Position numbers and translations under genes: made by a program
Origin: Pseudoxanthomonas japonensis
Lineage (GTDB): Bacteria; Pseudomonadota; Gammaproteobacteria; Xanthomonadales; Xanthomonadaceae
Assembly (NCBI RefSeq): GCF_010093445.1
Contig: NZ_PDWW01000001.1
Span: forward strand, 62,001-126,000
Direction: 5' to 3'
DNA length: 64,000 nt
Notes under the pieces: generated by a model
Told to the model about the DNA's origin: nothing
Database searches by the model: none
Seen by the model: only the letters and a program-made list of their open reading frames with translations
Shown: positions 27,467-36,819 of the stretch, piece by piece
Layout: every line of letters starts with the position of its first letter
Numbering within the stretch: the stretch's first letter is position 1

Positions 27467-28014
27467 TTGCCCAGTTCCGCCAACAGGAAGGCACGCGCCG
27501 TGCGCCAGTCGCGGCGCACGGTGCGCTCGCTGACACCCAGCATCTGCGCGATCTCCGTTTCCTCGTAGCCGCCGAAGTAGCGCAGCTCGACGATCTGCGC
27601 CGCGCGTGCGTCGGCCTGCTGCAGCGCGTCGAGCAGTTCGTCCAGCGCCAGCACTTCGACCACCGCACGCTCGTCGCCACCGAGCCGCGCCGTGAGCGTC
27701 AGGGCGTCCACGCCACCGCCGCGTTTCTGCGCCTGGGCGATGCGCGCATGGTCCACCAGCACCTGGCGCATCGCGCGCGCCGACATCGCCAGCAGGTGCG
27801 CGCGGTCGTTGGCGGCCAGACGCTCGCCGGTCGCCATCTTCAGATAGGTCTCGTGCACCAGCACGGTGGTGTCGAGGTTGTCGCGGTGCCGGCGCAGCTG
27901 CAGGTGCGCGGCCCGCTTCAGTTCGTCGTACAGGCTGGCGAACACGGCATCGGCGGCGCGGACATCGCCTTCGCGCGCGCGCTTGAGCAGTTGGGTGACA
28001 GGAACCTGATCCAT
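27463..28014 (-). CDS. ECF sigma factor, kinase-linked type
   Basis: A 183-residue sigma-70 family protein with sigma region 2 (FASLYDELKRAAHLQLRRH...VLVHETYLKM) and region 4 (RAAQIVELRYFGGYEETEIAQMLGVSERTVRRDWRTARAFLLAEL). No anti-sigma factor is adjacent; instead a Ser/Thr kinase gene overlaps its stop. Regulation by phosphorylation is the expected mode for this ECF type. The ATG at 28014 gives the usual MDQVPVTQLLKRAREGD start; the frame extends only ten codons further. It is transcribed away from nothing recognisable; the 166 bp to the gshA stop contain no obvious regulatory motif. Confidence 0.9.
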   Translation of the reverse strand: MDQVPVTQLLKRAREGDVRAADAVFASLYDELKRAAHLQLRRHRDNLDTTVLVHETYLKMATGERLAANDRAHLLAMSARAMRQVLVDHARIAQAQKRGGGVDALTLTARLGGDERAVVEVLALDELLDALQQADARAAQIVELRYFGGYEETEIAQMLGVSERTVRRDWRTARAFLLAELGK

Positions 28015-28180
28015 GCGTCGCTCGCCGGCTACGCCACGCGCCACGACGGCGCTCCGCGCCGTCTCCCCCTGTTACCGGAAGGCAGGTCGCCCTGTGATCC
28101 GGTCCATCGATGACATCAACGCAAAGACCCCGACCGCGAGGACAGGCACGCCCGGCCCGTCTCCGCGCACCGGCCGGGTG

Positions 28181-29545
28181 CTAGTACGCGAACTCGCGGA
28201 ACACGCGGTCGATGTCGCCGTTCCATTCGCCGTGGAACAGCGCGAGCTTGCGCTCGGCCGGCGTCTCGTTCGCCTCGACGATCTCGACCAGCGCATCGAG
28301 GAAACCGCTCTCGTCCACGCCCTTGCTGTTCAGGCGAGCACGACGCTGCAGGCCGCCGATGGCGATCTTCACCGCCTCACGCGCCAGGTCGCGGACCGTG
28401 CCGCCGCGGAACGGCAGCTTCAGCGCGTGCTTCGGCACGCCGTCGCGCAACGCGTGGCGTTCTTCCAGCGAGAAGTCCTTGACCAGGTCCCACGCCGCGT
28501 CGAGTGCAGCATCGTCGTACAGCAGTCCCACCCAGAACGCGGGCAGCGCGCACAGGCGGTTCCACGGGCCACCGTCGGCGCCGCGCATTTCCAGGAACTT
28601 CTTCATCCGCACTTCGGGGAAGGCCGTGGTCAGGTGGTCGGACCAGTCGCGCAGTGTCGGCAACGCACCCGGAAGCACGTCCAGCCTGCCCTGCATGAAG
28701 TCGCGGAACGACTTGCCGCTGGCGTCGTGGTAGATGCCGTCGCGGTAGGAGAAATACATCGGCACGTCGAGGATGTAGTCGACGTAGCGCTCGTAGCCGA
28801 ACCCGTCCTCGAACACGAAATCGAGCATGCCGGTGCGGTCGCCGTCGGTATCGGTCCAGATGTGCGACCGGTAGCTCTGGTAACCGTTCGGTTCGCCCTC
28901 GGTGAACGGCGAGTCGGCGAACAGCGCGGTCGCGATCGGCTGCAGCGCCAGCGACACGCGGAACTTCTTCACCATGTCCGCTTCGGTGGCGTAGTCCAGG
29001 TTGACCTGTACCGTGCAGGTGCGCGTCATCATGTCCAGGCCGAGCTGGCCGACCTTGGGCATGTACGACTTCATGATCTGGTAGCGGCCCTTGGGCATCC
29101 ACGGCATCTCGTCGCGGCGCCACTTGGGCTGGAAGCCCATGCCGAGGAAGCCGAGCCGCAGTTCGTCGGCGACCTGCTTCACTTCCTTCAGGTGCGTGCC
29201 GACCTCGACGCAGGTCTGGTGGATGGTCTCCACCGCCGCGCCGGAGAGTTCCAGCTGGCCGGCCGGCTCCAGCGTGACCGAGGCGCCATCCCTGGTCAGC
29301 GCGATGACGCGGCCCTTCTCTTCGACCGGATCCCATCCGAAACGCGTCAGTCCCTTCAGCAGCGCCTCGATGCCGCGGTCGCCGTCGAAGGTCGGCGGGC
29401 GCAGGTCGTCGAGGCGGAAGCCGAACTTCTCGTGCTCGGTACCGATGCGCCAGTCCTGCACCGGCTTCTCGCCGGAAGCGATGTAGTCGACCAGTTGGGT
29501 GCGGTCGGTGATCAGCGTGTCGGCGACGTGGCTGGGGCTGGACAA
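28181..29545 (-). CDS. gshA: Glutamate-cysteine ligase, plant/proteobacterial type
   Basis: A 454-residue ATP-dependent enzyme that makes gamma-glutamylcysteine, the first step of glutathione synthesis. It contains [12 protein letters not shown], the substrate region [89 protein letters not shown] and the [25 protein letters not shown] segment. The start is most likely a TTG at 29545 (reading [27 protein letters not shown]), since no ATG occurs near the conserved N-terminus; ribosome-site support is weak. Its product is the cofactor needed by adhC/fghA at 5-8 kb. Confidence 0.93.
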   Translation of the reverse strand: MSSPSHVADTLITDRTQLVDYIASGEKPVQDWRIGTEHEKFGFRLDDLRPPTFDGDRGIEALLKGLTRFGWDPVEEKGRVIALTRDGASVTLEPAGQLELSGAAVETIHQTCVEVGTHLKEVKQVADELRLGFLGMGFQPKWRRDEMPWMPKGRYQIMKSYMPKVGQLGLDMMTRTCTVQVNLDYATEADMVKKFRVSLALQPIATALFADSPFTEGEPNGYQSYRSHIWTDTDGDRTGMLDFVFEDGFGYERYVDYILDVPMYFSYRDGIYHDASGKSFRDFMQGRLDVLPGALPTLRDWSDHLTTAFPEVRMKKFLEMRGADGGPWNRLCALPAFWVGLLYDDAALDAAWDLVKDFSLEERHALRDGVPKHALKLPFRGGTVRDLAREAVKIAIGGLQRRARLNSKGVDESGFLDALVEIVEANETPAERKLALFHGEWNGDIDRVFREFAY

Positions 29546-29720
29546 GGGCGGGACTCGCGAGGGGAAGGCGCGCCGGTACGGCGTCGCGGCAAGGGCGGCA
29601 CTATAGCGTGACCACCCGCACGCGTTCAGCGCCATCGCGACGCTGCAGCATCCCATCCGTGGTGCCGATCCGGGCCCGCCGCCTCGACGCACGCCGCATC
29701 GCCGGCGTAGGCTGCACGGC

Positions 29721-30437
29721 ATGCCCCGCCATCCGCGCGATCCCCTGCAGCGCCACCGCGAACGCCATCGCACCGACCGCGTGGGCTGGCTGCGCGCGGC
29801 CGTGCTGGGTGCCAACGACGGCATCGTGTCGATTTCCGGCCTGGTGGTGGGCGTTGCTGCCGCCGGCGCGACGCCGTCGACCATCCTGATGACCGGCGTG
29901 GCCGGGCTGGTCGCGGGCGCCATGTCGATGGCGGCGGGCGAATACGTCTCCGTGCAATCGCAGGCCGATGCCGAAGCCGCCGACGTGGCGGTGGAAACGC
30001 GCGAACTGCGCGAGATGCCGGAAGGGGAACTGGCCGAGCTCACCCAGATCTACGTCAAGCGCGGGCTCGACCCTGCACTGGCTCGCCAGGTCGCCGAACA
30101 ACTCACCGCGCACGATGCGCTCGAGGCGCACATGCGCGACGAGTTGGGCATCACCGACGCATTGCGGGCGCGCCCGGTGCAGGCGGCACTCGCTTCCGCC
30201 GCCGCCTTCACGGTCGGCGCGCTGCTGCCCATCGCCACCACCCTGCTGGCGCCGCCGGACCGCGTGGCGCTGGTCACCACGGTCGCGACCCTGGTCGGCC
30301 TGCTGGCTTCCGGCGGACTGGCGGCCCAAGTCGGCGGCGCACCGGTGCTGCGCGGCGCGTGGCGGGTCGGCTTCTGGGGCGCGATGGCGATGGCGGCGGC
30401 GGCGCTGGTCGGCCGCCTGTTCCATGTCAGTGTCTGA
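29721..30437 (+). CDS. VIT1/CCC1-family metal transporter
   Basis: A 238-residue membrane protein. It has the family motif [47 protein letters not shown], a charged cytosolic metal-binding-type segment rich in Glu and His ([31 protein letters not shown]), and three C-terminal helices (five in total). VIT/CCC1 proteins move iron(II) and manganese(II). In bacteria the direction is usually efflux to the periplasm, which would counter metal excess. The gene diverges from gshA over 175 bp. The ATG at 29721 is supported by family alignment at [13 protein letters not shown]; its first twenty residues are basic and variable. Confidence 0.9.
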   Translation: MPRHPRDPLQRHRERHRTDRVGWLRAAVLGANDGIVSISGLVVGVAAAGATPSTILMTGVAGLVAGAMSMAAGEYVSVQSQADAEAADVAVETRELREMPEGELAELTQIYVKRGLDPALARQVAEQLTAHDALEAHMRDELGITDALRARPVQAALASAAAFTVGALLPIATTLLAPPDRVALVTTVATLVGLLASGGLAAQVGGAPVLRGAWRVGFWGAMAMAAAALVGRLFHVSV

Positions 30438-30445
30438 GCGTCGGC

Positions 30446-31048
30446 TCAGGAAAGTTCCAGCCAGTCGCCCACGATCAGGCGGGCTTCGTCCACGCCCTGC
30501 TTCGACTCGGCCGAGAAGGTCTGCACGCTGACGGTGTCGCCGAAGGACGAGAACAGGTCCTTCTTCACCGCCTGAAGCGCCTGCGCCTGCTGGCCGCGGC
30601 CCAGCTTGTCGGCCTTGGTCAGCAATGCATGGGCGGGCAGGCCGCGCTGGACCGCATACCCCAGCATCTGGCGGTCGTAGTCCTTCAGCGGGTGGCGGAT
30701 GTCCATCACCACTACCAGCCCCTTGAGCGCCTCGCGGGTGCGGAAGTAGCGGTCGATGAAGGCCTGCCAGTGCGCCTGCAGGTCCTGCGGCACCTTGGCA
30801 TAGCCGTAGCCCGGCAGGTCGACCAGGTAGCGCTCGGGCTGGACCTGGAAGAACACCAGCTGCTGGGTGCGACCGGGCGTCTTGGAGACCCGCGCCAGGC
30901 GGTTGTGGTTCACCAGGGCATTGAGGGCGCTGGACTTGCCGGCATTGGAGCGGCCGGCGAAGGCCACCTCGTTCCCGCCATCCTCCGGCAACTGGCGCGG
31001 GGTGTGGGCGGAGAGCAGGTAGCTGGCGGAATTCAGGGGGTTCGACAT
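30446..31048 (-). CDS. engB: Ribosome biogenesis GTP-binding protein EngB (YihA/YsxC)
   Basis: A 200-residue TRAFAC GTPase involved in large ribosomal subunit assembly and usually essential. It has the G1 motif AGRSNAGKSS (from residue 31), a switch I region with SKTPGRTQQL, G3 DLPGYGYAKV, G4 TKADKL and a G5-like SAESKQG. The length is normal. The ATG at 31048 begins MSNPLNSASYLLSAHTP. It faces the cytochrome c4 gene across 129 bp, an order common in Xanthomonadaceae, and its stop is 8 bp from the VIT gene stop (convergent). Confidence 0.96.
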   Translation of the reverse strand: MSNPLNSASYLLSAHTPRQLPEDGGNEVAFAGRSNAGKSSALNALVNHNRLARVSKTPGRTQQLVFFQVQPERYLVDLPGYGYAKVPQDLQAHWQAFIDRYFRTREALKGLVVVMDIRHPLKDYDRQMLGYAVQRGLPAHALLTKADKLGRGQQAQALQAVKKDLFSSFGDTVSVQTFSAESKQGVDEARLIVGDWLELS

Positions 31049-31177
31049 GCCGCTAGGATCGCACGGGCGGGGCCGCCTGCCATGCTGAATTGACCGCAAC
31101 GGGCCGCCGCGACGATAATTCGGCGGTTTCGCGGTCCCTGCGGGTGCCGCCTCAATCAAGGGTTTCGGAGCTTTAGC

Positions 31178-31960
31178 ATGCGCCACGCTCGCGTTATGGG
31201 ACTTGCCGGATTGGCCGTACTGGCCGTGGGCGCAGTCGCTTTTGCACAGACCACGGTCGTTCCCGTGCCGGACAACGCGCCGGTCGAGACCGCGCCGCTG
31301 GAGATCAACCTGGCCAAGACCACCTGGGGCGACGCCAAGGCTGGACAGACCAAGGCGGCCGCCTGCGCGGCCTGCCATGGCGCCGACGGCAACCCGAGCG
31401 ATCCGCAGTACCCGCGCATCGCCGGCCAGAGCGAGCGCTATGTCGCCCAGCAACTGGCGCTGTTCGCCTCGGGCGAGCGCAACACCGGCATGGCGGCCGT
31501 GATGGCCCCGTTCGCCCAGACCCTCAGCGCGCAGGACATGCGCGACGTGGGCGCCTACTTCGCCACCCAGAAGTCGGGGGCCGGCCTGGCCGACGACAGC
31601 GTCATCGCCGATGGCACGTACAAGGACATGAAGTTCTACGAAGTCGGCCAGCAGCTGTACCGCAACGGCGACGCCAAGCGCGGCGTGCCGGCCTGCATGG
31701 CGTGCCACGGCCCGACCGGCGCCGGCAACCCGGGCCCGGCCTACCCGCACATCGGCGGCCAGATGCAGGACTACACCGTGCGCCGCCTGACCGAATACAA
31801 GGCCGGCACCACCACGCTGAAGGATGCTGCCCACTTCAACATCATGGCGCAGGTCGCCGGTCCGCTGACCGAGCAGGAAATCCAGGCGCTCGCCAGCTAC
31901 CTGCAGGGCCTGCACGCCCGCGCCGACGATCTCGCGGCGGGCAAGGCCGGCGGCAAGTAA
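31178..31960 (+). CDS. Dihaem cytochrome c4
   Basis: A 260-residue periplasmic electron carrier. A signal peptide (VMGLAGLAVLAVGAVAFAQ) is followed by two similar cytochrome c domains with haem sites CAACH (63-67) and CMACH (173-177). The axial methionines are probably in the MAAVMAPFAQTL and HFNIMAQVAGPL segments. Cytochrome c4 links the bc1 complex to terminal oxidases such as cbb3. A GGAG site precedes the ATG. A strong rho-independent terminator follows at 32013-32044, separating it from the dsbA genes. Confidence 0.95.
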   Translation: MRHARVMGLAGLAVLAVGAVAFAQTTVVPVPDNAPVETAPLEINLAKTTWGDAKAGQTKAAACAACHGADGNPSDPQYPRIAGQSERYVAQQLALFASGERNTGMAAVMAPFAQTLSAQDMRDVGAYFATQKSGAGLADDSVIADGTYKDMKFYEVGQQLYRNGDAKRGVPACMACHGPTGAGNPGPAYPHIGGQMQDYTVRRLTEYKAGTTTLKDAAHFNIMAQVAGPLTEQEIQALASYLQGLHARADDLAAGKAGGK

Positions 31961-32012
31961 TTCCGGACCTCCGTCGCCCCGCGCGACCGGAGGTTCAAGC
32001 TCCTGTTCATCG

Positions 32013-32044
32013 CGCCGGCCCCACCATGGCCGGCGTTTCTTTTT
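32013..32044 (+). terminator. Rho-independent terminator after cytochrome c4
   Basis: CGCCGGCC (32013-32020) pairs with GGCCGGCG (32028-32035) around a seven-base loop, and the stem is followed directly by TTTCTTTTT. It lies 52 bp past the cytochrome stop and just before the dsbA ribosome site. Confidence 0.88.
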
Positions 32045-32091
32045 CCGCGAATGCCCGGTCGGCGGGCCCACCATACAGAGGAAGAGTCCCG

Positions 32092-32742
32092 ATGGCGTCG
32101 CGCCTGCTGCCCGTGCTGATCACCCTGCTGGCCCTGCTGCCGGCCGCCACCCTCGCCGCACCGCCGTCTCCCGCCCCACTGGTCGAAGGCCAGGATTACG
32201 ACGTGATCCCGGACGGCAAGCCCTTCGCCCCGGCGAAGGGGAAGATCGAGGTGGTCGAGGTGTTCGGCTACACGTGCATCCACTGCGCGCATCTGGAGCC
32301 CACGCTGGCCGCGTGGAAGAAGACCCTGCCGCGCGACGTGCAGCTGACGCCGGTTCCCGCCGCGTTCGGTGGCTACTGGATCCCCTATGCGCGCGCGTTC
32401 TACGCCGCGAAGCAGCTGGGCGTGCAGGAGCGCACCCACCAGGCGGTGTTCGACGCCCTGCACAAGGCCGGCTCCCTGCCCATCCAGAATGCAACGGCTG
32501 ACGAGATCGCCGGCTTCTACGCCAGCCAGGGCGTGGACCGGGCGAAGTTCATGGCCGCGCTGCGCGGTCCCGAGGTCGATGCCCAACTCGCCAAGGCGCG
32601 CGACTGGGTGACGGCGGCCGGTGTGGAAGGCACGCCGACGATCATCGTCAACGGCAAGTACCGCGTGATCGGCGGCAGCAACTACAGCGACAGGCTGAAG
32701 ATCGCCGACCGCCTGATCGCCCGCGAGCGCACCCGCAAGTGA
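32092..32742 (+). CDS. dsbA: Thiol:disulfide interchange protein DsbA
   Basis: A 216-residue periplasmic oxidase that makes disulfide bonds in exported proteins. A signal peptide ends near LAA. The thioredoxin-like domain has the redox site C62-I-H-C65 (VFGYTCIHCAHLEP) and the cis-proline loop EGTPTIIVNGKYRV. CIHC differs from the E. coli CPHC, but is common in Xanthomonadaceae. The ATG at 32092 follows a GAGGAAGAG site. A second DsbA-like lipoprotein is encoded 97 bp downstream and shares the VVEVFGY and TPTIIVNGKYR stretches, so the pair is a tandem duplication. Confidence 0.92.
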   Translation: MASRLLPVLITLLALLPAATLAAPPSPAPLVEGQDYDVIPDGKPFAPAKGKIEVVEVFGYTCIHCAHLEPTLAAWKKTLPRDVQLTPVPAAFGGYWIPYARAFYAAKQLGVQERTHQAVFDALHKAGSLPIQNATADEIAGFYASQGVDRAKFMAALRGPEVDAQLAKARDWVTAAGVEGTPTIIVNGKYRVIGGSNYSDRLKIADRLIARERTRK

Positions 32743-32839
32743 CGATTCCGTCATGGCGACCGCGACGGGCGCCATGCAGAATGCGATGTCCGCCGGTACC
32801 GCCGCCCCCCCTTTCCCCTGATCCTCCGGAGTTCGCGCG

Positions 32840-33664
32840 ATGAAGTCCCGCCACGTCCTGATGCTGTCCCTGTTGCTGCCGCTGCTGGCGGCCTGCGGCC
32901 CGAAGCCCTCCACCGACACCACCCCGACCCAGGAAGCCCCGGCTGCGCCGGCGACCGACGCCAGCGCCACGCCCGCCCCCGAGGCCGCCACCGCGCCCGC
33001 CGACACCGCCACGGCCGCGCCGGGCGAAAGCGGCGAGGCCAGCGCCGCGCCGAACAGCAATCCGGTCCTGCCGCCGCAGGGCCCGGCGCCGGTCGCAGGC
33101 ACGGACTACGTCGTGATTCCCAACGGCCAGCCATTCGCGCCGCTCAACGGCCAGGTCGAGGTCGTCGAGGTGTTCGGCTACGTCTGCCCGGCCTGCGCCC
33201 GCTTCGCGCCGGAAGTCTCGTCGTGGAAGAAGAAGCAGCCCGCCGACGTGCGCGTGACCTACGTGCCGGTGGTGTTCGGCCCCGTCTGGGCGCCCTACGC
33301 CAAGGCGTTCTACGCGGCCCAGGCCAAGGGCCTGAACGACCGCAGTCATGACGCCGTATTCAGCGCCATCCACCTGCAGCGCGCGCTGCCGGGCGAAGGC
33401 CAGCCGCCGACCGATCCCGCGACCATCGCGCAGTGGTATGCCAAGCAGTACGGCGTGGATGCGAAGGAATTCGTGTCGCTGATGAACGGCTTCAGCACCA
33501 ACGCGCAGATCGCGCGCGGCATGCAGTTCGCCAAGAACAGCGGCGTGGAAGCTACGCCGACGATCATCGTCAACGGCAAGTACCGCATCACCGGCGGCCA
33601 GACCTACGCCGACGTGCTGCGCATCGCCGATCACCTGGTCGCGATGGAACGCGCGCAGCGCTGA
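32840..33664 (+). CDS. DsbA-family thioredoxin-like lipoprotein
   Basis: A 274-residue protein with a lipoprotein signal (LLLPLLAAC, lipidated Cys19), a flexible linker of about 60 residues rich in Ala, Pro and Thr, and a DsbA-fold domain. The redox site is C116-P-A-C119 and the cis-proline loop is EATPTIIVNGKYRI. A membrane-tethered disulfide oxidoreductase is expected. It is a paralogue of the adjacent dsbA, differing by its anchor, linker and active-site dipeptide, which suggests a different redox potential or partner set. The ribosome site CGGAG lies about ten bases upstream. Confidence 0.9.
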   Translation: MKSRHVLMLSLLLPLLAACGPKPSTDTTPTQEAPAAPATDASATPAPEAATAPADTATAAPGESGEASAAPNSNPVLPPQGPAPVAGTDYVVIPNGQPFAPLNGQVEVVEVFGYVCPACARFAPEVSSWKKKQPADVRVTYVPVVFGPVWAPYAKAFYAAQAKGLNDRSHDAVFSAIHLQRALPGEGQPPTDPATIAQWYAKQYGVDAKEFVSLMNGFSTNAQIARGMQFAKNSGVEATPTIIVNGKYRITGGQTYADVLRIADHLVAMERAQR

Positions 33665-33687
33665 GCCCCGCGGAAGCCCCCACTTCC

Positions 33688-34464
33688 ATGACCGAATCCG
33701 CGCCCGCAGCCGCACGACGGCTGCGCCTGCTCAGCGCCAACATCCAGGCCGGCTCCAGCACCCGCCGCTACAGCGACTACGTGACCCGCAGCTGGTCGCA
33801 TGCGCTGCCGGCGGGCAACAAGCGCGGCAGCCTGGATGCGATCGCGCAACTGGCCGGCGAGCACGACATCGTCGGCCTGCAGGAGGCCGATCCCGGCAGC
33901 CTGCGCTCGGGCTTCACCAACCAGACGCACTACCTGGCCGAGCGCGCGGGGTTCGACTACTGGACGCATCAGCCCAACCGCAATGTCGCGCGCGTGGCAG
34001 GCAGCGCGAACGGATTGCTGAGCAAGCTGGAACCGGTGGAAGTGAGCGACCACAGCCTGCCCGGCCGCATCGGTGGCCGCGGCGTGCTGGTGGCGCGTTT
34101 CGGCGAAGGCGACGAAGGCCTGACCGTCGCCGTCGCCCATCTCTCGCTCGGCGCCAACTCGCGCCGCTCGCAACTGGCCTTTATCGGCGAACTGCTGTCG
34201 GACCATCCGCACGCCGTGCTGATGGGCGACTTCAACTGCGTCCCCGACACGCCGGAAATGGAACTGCTCTACAAGCGCACGCGCCTGCGTCCGCCGGCGT
34301 TCTGCGTGCCCACGTTCCCGAGCTGGCGCCCACAGCGCGCGATCGACCACATCCTGCTCAGCGAAGGCCTGCGCGGCGACAACGCCCGCGCCATGCCTGC
34401 CGCCAACTCGGATCACTTGGCGCTGGCGATGGACATCGACGTGCCGCACAGCGCATTGCGCTGA
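33688..34464 (+). CDS. Endonuclease/exonuclease/phosphatase (EEP) family protein
   Basis: A 258-residue DNase I-like hydrolase. The EEP motifs are present: LLSANIQAG (Asn in motif 1), DIVGLQEAD (metal Glu), VAVAHLSLG, VLMGDFNCVPDT (Asp and Asn) and RAIDHILLS plus NSDHLALAMDI (Asp-His pair near the end). Such folds cleave phosphodiesters in nucleic acids or phospholipid headgroups, and the substrate cannot be assigned. There is no signal peptide, so it is probably cytoplasmic. It follows the DsbA-like lipoprotein by 23 bp on the same strand and may be co-transcribed with it. Confidence 0.86.
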   Translation: MTESAPAAARRLRLLSANIQAGSSTRRYSDYVTRSWSHALPAGNKRGSLDAIAQLAGEHDIVGLQEADPGSLRSGFTNQTHYLAERAGFDYWTHQPNRNVARVAGSANGLLSKLEPVEVSDHSLPGRIGGRGVLVARFGEGDEGLTVAVAHLSLGANSRRSQLAFIGELLSDHPHAVLMGDFNCVPDTPEMELLYKRTRLRPPAFCVPTFPSWRPQRAIDHILLSEGLRGDNARAMPAANSDHLALAMDIDVPHSALR

Positions 34465-34474
34465 ACGTCGGGGT

Positions 34475-35824
34475 TCACGGCGTGGCCGTGACGCGCTGGC
34501 GGAAGGCCGTAGCGTCCATCGGCCGGCCGAACAGGTAGCCCTGGAACAACCGGCACCCCTGCTCGCACAGCAGTGCGAACTGCTCGTCCTGTTCGATGCC
34601 TTCGGCGATCACGTCGATACCGAGATCGCGCCCCATCTGCAGCAGGTTGCGGGTGATCGACGCGGCATGCGCGTCGCGCACGATTCCGCGGGTGAACGCG
34701 CGATCGATCTTCATCTCGGCGAACGGCAGGTCACGCAGGTACGACAGCGAGGCGTAGCCCGCACCGAAATCGTCGAGCGACAACCGAACGCCCATCGCGT
34801 GCAGCGCCCGCATCTTGCCGACCGCGTCGTCCATGTCGTGCACCAGGACGCTTTCGGTCAGCTCCAGCGTCAGCAGTCCGGCATCGATACCGCTGCGCGT
34901 CACCGCATCGTCCACCTGCTGCACGAAATCGGGTTGCCGCAGCTGCAGCGCGCTGATGTTCACGGACAGCCGCATGCGCTGCAGCGCGGGCTCCCGCCGC
35001 CATTCCGCCAACTGGCGGCAAGCATCCTGCAGCACCCACTGGCCGAGCGGCAGGATGAAGCCGGTGTCCTCCGCCGCCTGCATGAAATCGGCGGGGCGGA
35101 CCAGCCCGCGTTGTGCATCATGCCAACGCAGCAAGGCCTCCGCCCCGATGATGCGGCCACCTGCATCGACCTGCGGCTGATAGAGCAGCCGGAAGCGGCG
35201 TTGCGACAGCGCATCGCGCAGCGCGCGGTGCAGCGCGCGGTGTTCGGCGACGTCGGTTTCGGCCAGCCGCAGCACGATCAGGAGGCTGGCTGCCGCCGTG
35301 GCCAGGTTGATCCAGATGCCGATGCGCCGCACGTCTTCGGTGATCGCGAAGCGGTCCGGCGTCCCGACCGGCGCAGCGGCGAAGAACACGAACACGCCCA
35401 CCAGCACCGTGACCACGCCATAGCGCAGCCACGGCCGCTCGTCACGGAACACGTGGTGCGCACAGACGGCGAGCACCAGCAGGAAGACATGGACCGTCCT
35501 GGGGACCGCCGCGGTCGAGACATCCAGGAATGCCGAGAAGAAGCACAGCAGGGCGAACAGGCCGGTGAATGCCAACCACGATGCCGCGCGTATGCGGCGG
35601 AGGCGCGCCATCACGATGACCACCCCGCCCAGCAAGGCCAGCGCCATCTCCACCGCCGCCACGACCCACGCGCCGCGCGATGCGAAGAACACGCCCCAGC
35701 CGAAGCCCAGCGACACCATGATCACTCCCGTCGCCAGCAGCAGGTGCAGGGCACGCCGCTGGCGACGGCGCGCCATCATGCCGGACCAACCCATGCCATC
35801 CGCCTTGTCGACCGGCGCGTCCAT
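34475..35824 (-). CDS. Membrane-anchored c-di-GMP phosphodiesterase (EAL domain)
   Basis: A 449-residue protein with five or six hydrophobic helices in residues 25-190 and a C-terminal EAL domain. The key residues are present: E229-A-L-L in GAEALLRWH, NISALQLRQ, LELTES, DDFGAGYASLSYL (351-363), KIDRAF and VIAEGIE, so hydrolysis of c-di-GMP to pGpG is expected. No GGDEF, PAS or HAMP domain is seen; the membrane part is the likely sensor. With the cyclase at 1.1 kb this makes two c-di-GMP enzymes in the window. The ATG at 35824 follows a GGGAGGGA site about ten bases upstream. Confidence 0.92.
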   Translation of the reverse strand: MDAPVDKADGMGWSGMMARRRQRRALHLLLATGVIMVSLGFGWGVFFASRGAWVVAAVEMALALLGGVVIVMARLRRIRAASWLAFTGLFALLCFFSAFLDVSTAAVPRTVHVFLLVLAVCAHHVFRDERPWLRYGVVTVLVGVFVFFAAAPVGTPDRFAITEDVRRIGIWINLATAAASLLIVLRLAETDVAEHRALHRALRDALSQRRFRLLYQPQVDAGGRIIGAEALLRWHDAQRGLVRPADFMQAAEDTGFILPLGQWVLQDACRQLAEWRREPALQRMRLSVNISALQLRQPDFVQQVDDAVTRSGIDAGLLTLELTESVLVHDMDDAVGKMRALHAMGVRLSLDDFGAGYASLSYLRDLPFAEMKIDRAFTRGIVRDAHAASITRNLLQMGRDLGIDVIAEGIEQDEQFALLCEQGCRLFQGYLFGRPMDATAFRQRVTATP

Positions 35825-35958
35825 TCGATGAGAGTCCCTCCCGCCTGCCCGCATCGTACTCCCGTGGCGGACGGGAAGCGCTGCACCCTGTCCTCCGTTG
35901 GAAAGCGTCAGCAAGACGCCACCAACGGAAACAGGCTGGCGTCCGTCGCGCGTCGCGC

Positions 35959-36768
35959 TCAGCCGCTGGCGATGATGGCGATGCCCATGACGATCATGAA
36001 GATGGCGAACACGCGCTTCAACGCTTGGCCACCGATGCGGTGCGCCAGCTTCGTCCCATAGGGCGCGGCGAGTACCGAGGCGATCGCGACACCGATGGCG
36101 GCCGGCAGGTAGATGTAACCGATCGCGTGCGATGGCAACGCGCCCGTCGGTGCGTGCAACGCATAGCCGAATGCACTGGCGAGGCCGATGGCGACACCGC
36201 AGGCGCTGGAGGTACCCACGGCACGCACCGGCTGGACGCCCCGCGCGACCAGCAGCGGCACGGTCATGCTGCCGCCCCCGATACCGACGACCGCGGACAC
36301 CGCCCCGATCACCGAGCCCGCCAGACTCATCACCGGTCCACGCGGCGCGGGCACGCCGCGCCCTTCCGGATGTGCGTTGCCGCCGAATGCCATCTGCGCG
36401 CCGGCGATGAAGCAGTAGCCCGCCACGATCCAGCGCAACACGTCGTCATCCAGATACACCGCCAGTCCGCTGCCCAGCCAGCCACCCAGCAGCAGGCCCG
36501 GCACCATCCAGGCGACCGTCGGCCACAGCACACTGCCGCGGCGATGATGCGAATACGCGGACGATGTGGCCGTCAGCACGATGCTCGCCAGCGAACTCGC
36601 GAGTGCGGCATGCATCGCGGCCTCTTTCGGAATGCCATGCAACGGCAGGATCCACGCCAGCGCGGCCACCAGCACCAGGCCACCGCCGATACCCAGCAAG
36701 CCCGCGAGAATGCCGGCCAGTACACCCAGTACCGGGAAAATCCACACACCTTCCACGCACCACCTCAT
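35959..36768 (-). CDS. TauE/SafE-family sulfite exporter-like permease
   Basis: A 269-residue inner-membrane protein with about eight helices in two repeats. The family motifs occur twice as GLLGIGGGLVLV and AVVGIGGGSMTVPLL, and a small-molecule-anion route is implied. TauE/SafE members export sulfite, sulfoacetate or other organosulfur anions; the substrate here is unknown because no sulfur genes are adjacent. The ATG at 36768 gives MRWCVEGVWIFPVLGVLAGILAG; longer frames upstream overlap the divergent slt promoter. The gap to slt is 51 bp. Confidence 0.88.
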   Translation of the reverse strand: MRWCVEGVWIFPVLGVLAGILAGLLGIGGGLVLVAALAWILPLHGIPKEAAMHAALASSLASIVLTATSSAYSHHRRGSVLWPTVAWMVPGLLLGGWLGSGLAVYLDDDVLRWIVAGYCFIAGAQMAFGGNAHPEGRGVPAPRGPVMSLAGSVIGAVSAVVGIGGGSMTVPLLVARGVQPVRAVGTSSACGVAIGLASAFGYALHAPTGALPSHAIGYIYLPAAIGVAIASVLAAPYGTKLAHRIGGQALKRVFAIFMIVMGIAIIASG

Positions 36769-36807
36769 GATCACGGCCTGTCTACGGGTCGGTTCAGGCG
36801 GCTTGGG

Positions 36808-36813
36808 TATAGT
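36808..36813 (+). promoter_or_regulatory. Possible -10 element of slt (leaderless transcript)
   Basis: TATAGT lies six bases before the slt ATG at 36820, and no Shine-Dalgarno sequence precedes the ATG. This spacing would put the transcription start at or next to the start codon. No good -35 match is seen, so the call is tentative. Confidence 0.35.
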
Positions 36814-36819
36814 CCCCGC

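Noticed and set aside
28015-28180. tRNA or small RNA gene between the sigma factor and gshA
   Set aside because: No cloverleaf, promoter or terminator could be built from the 166 bases.
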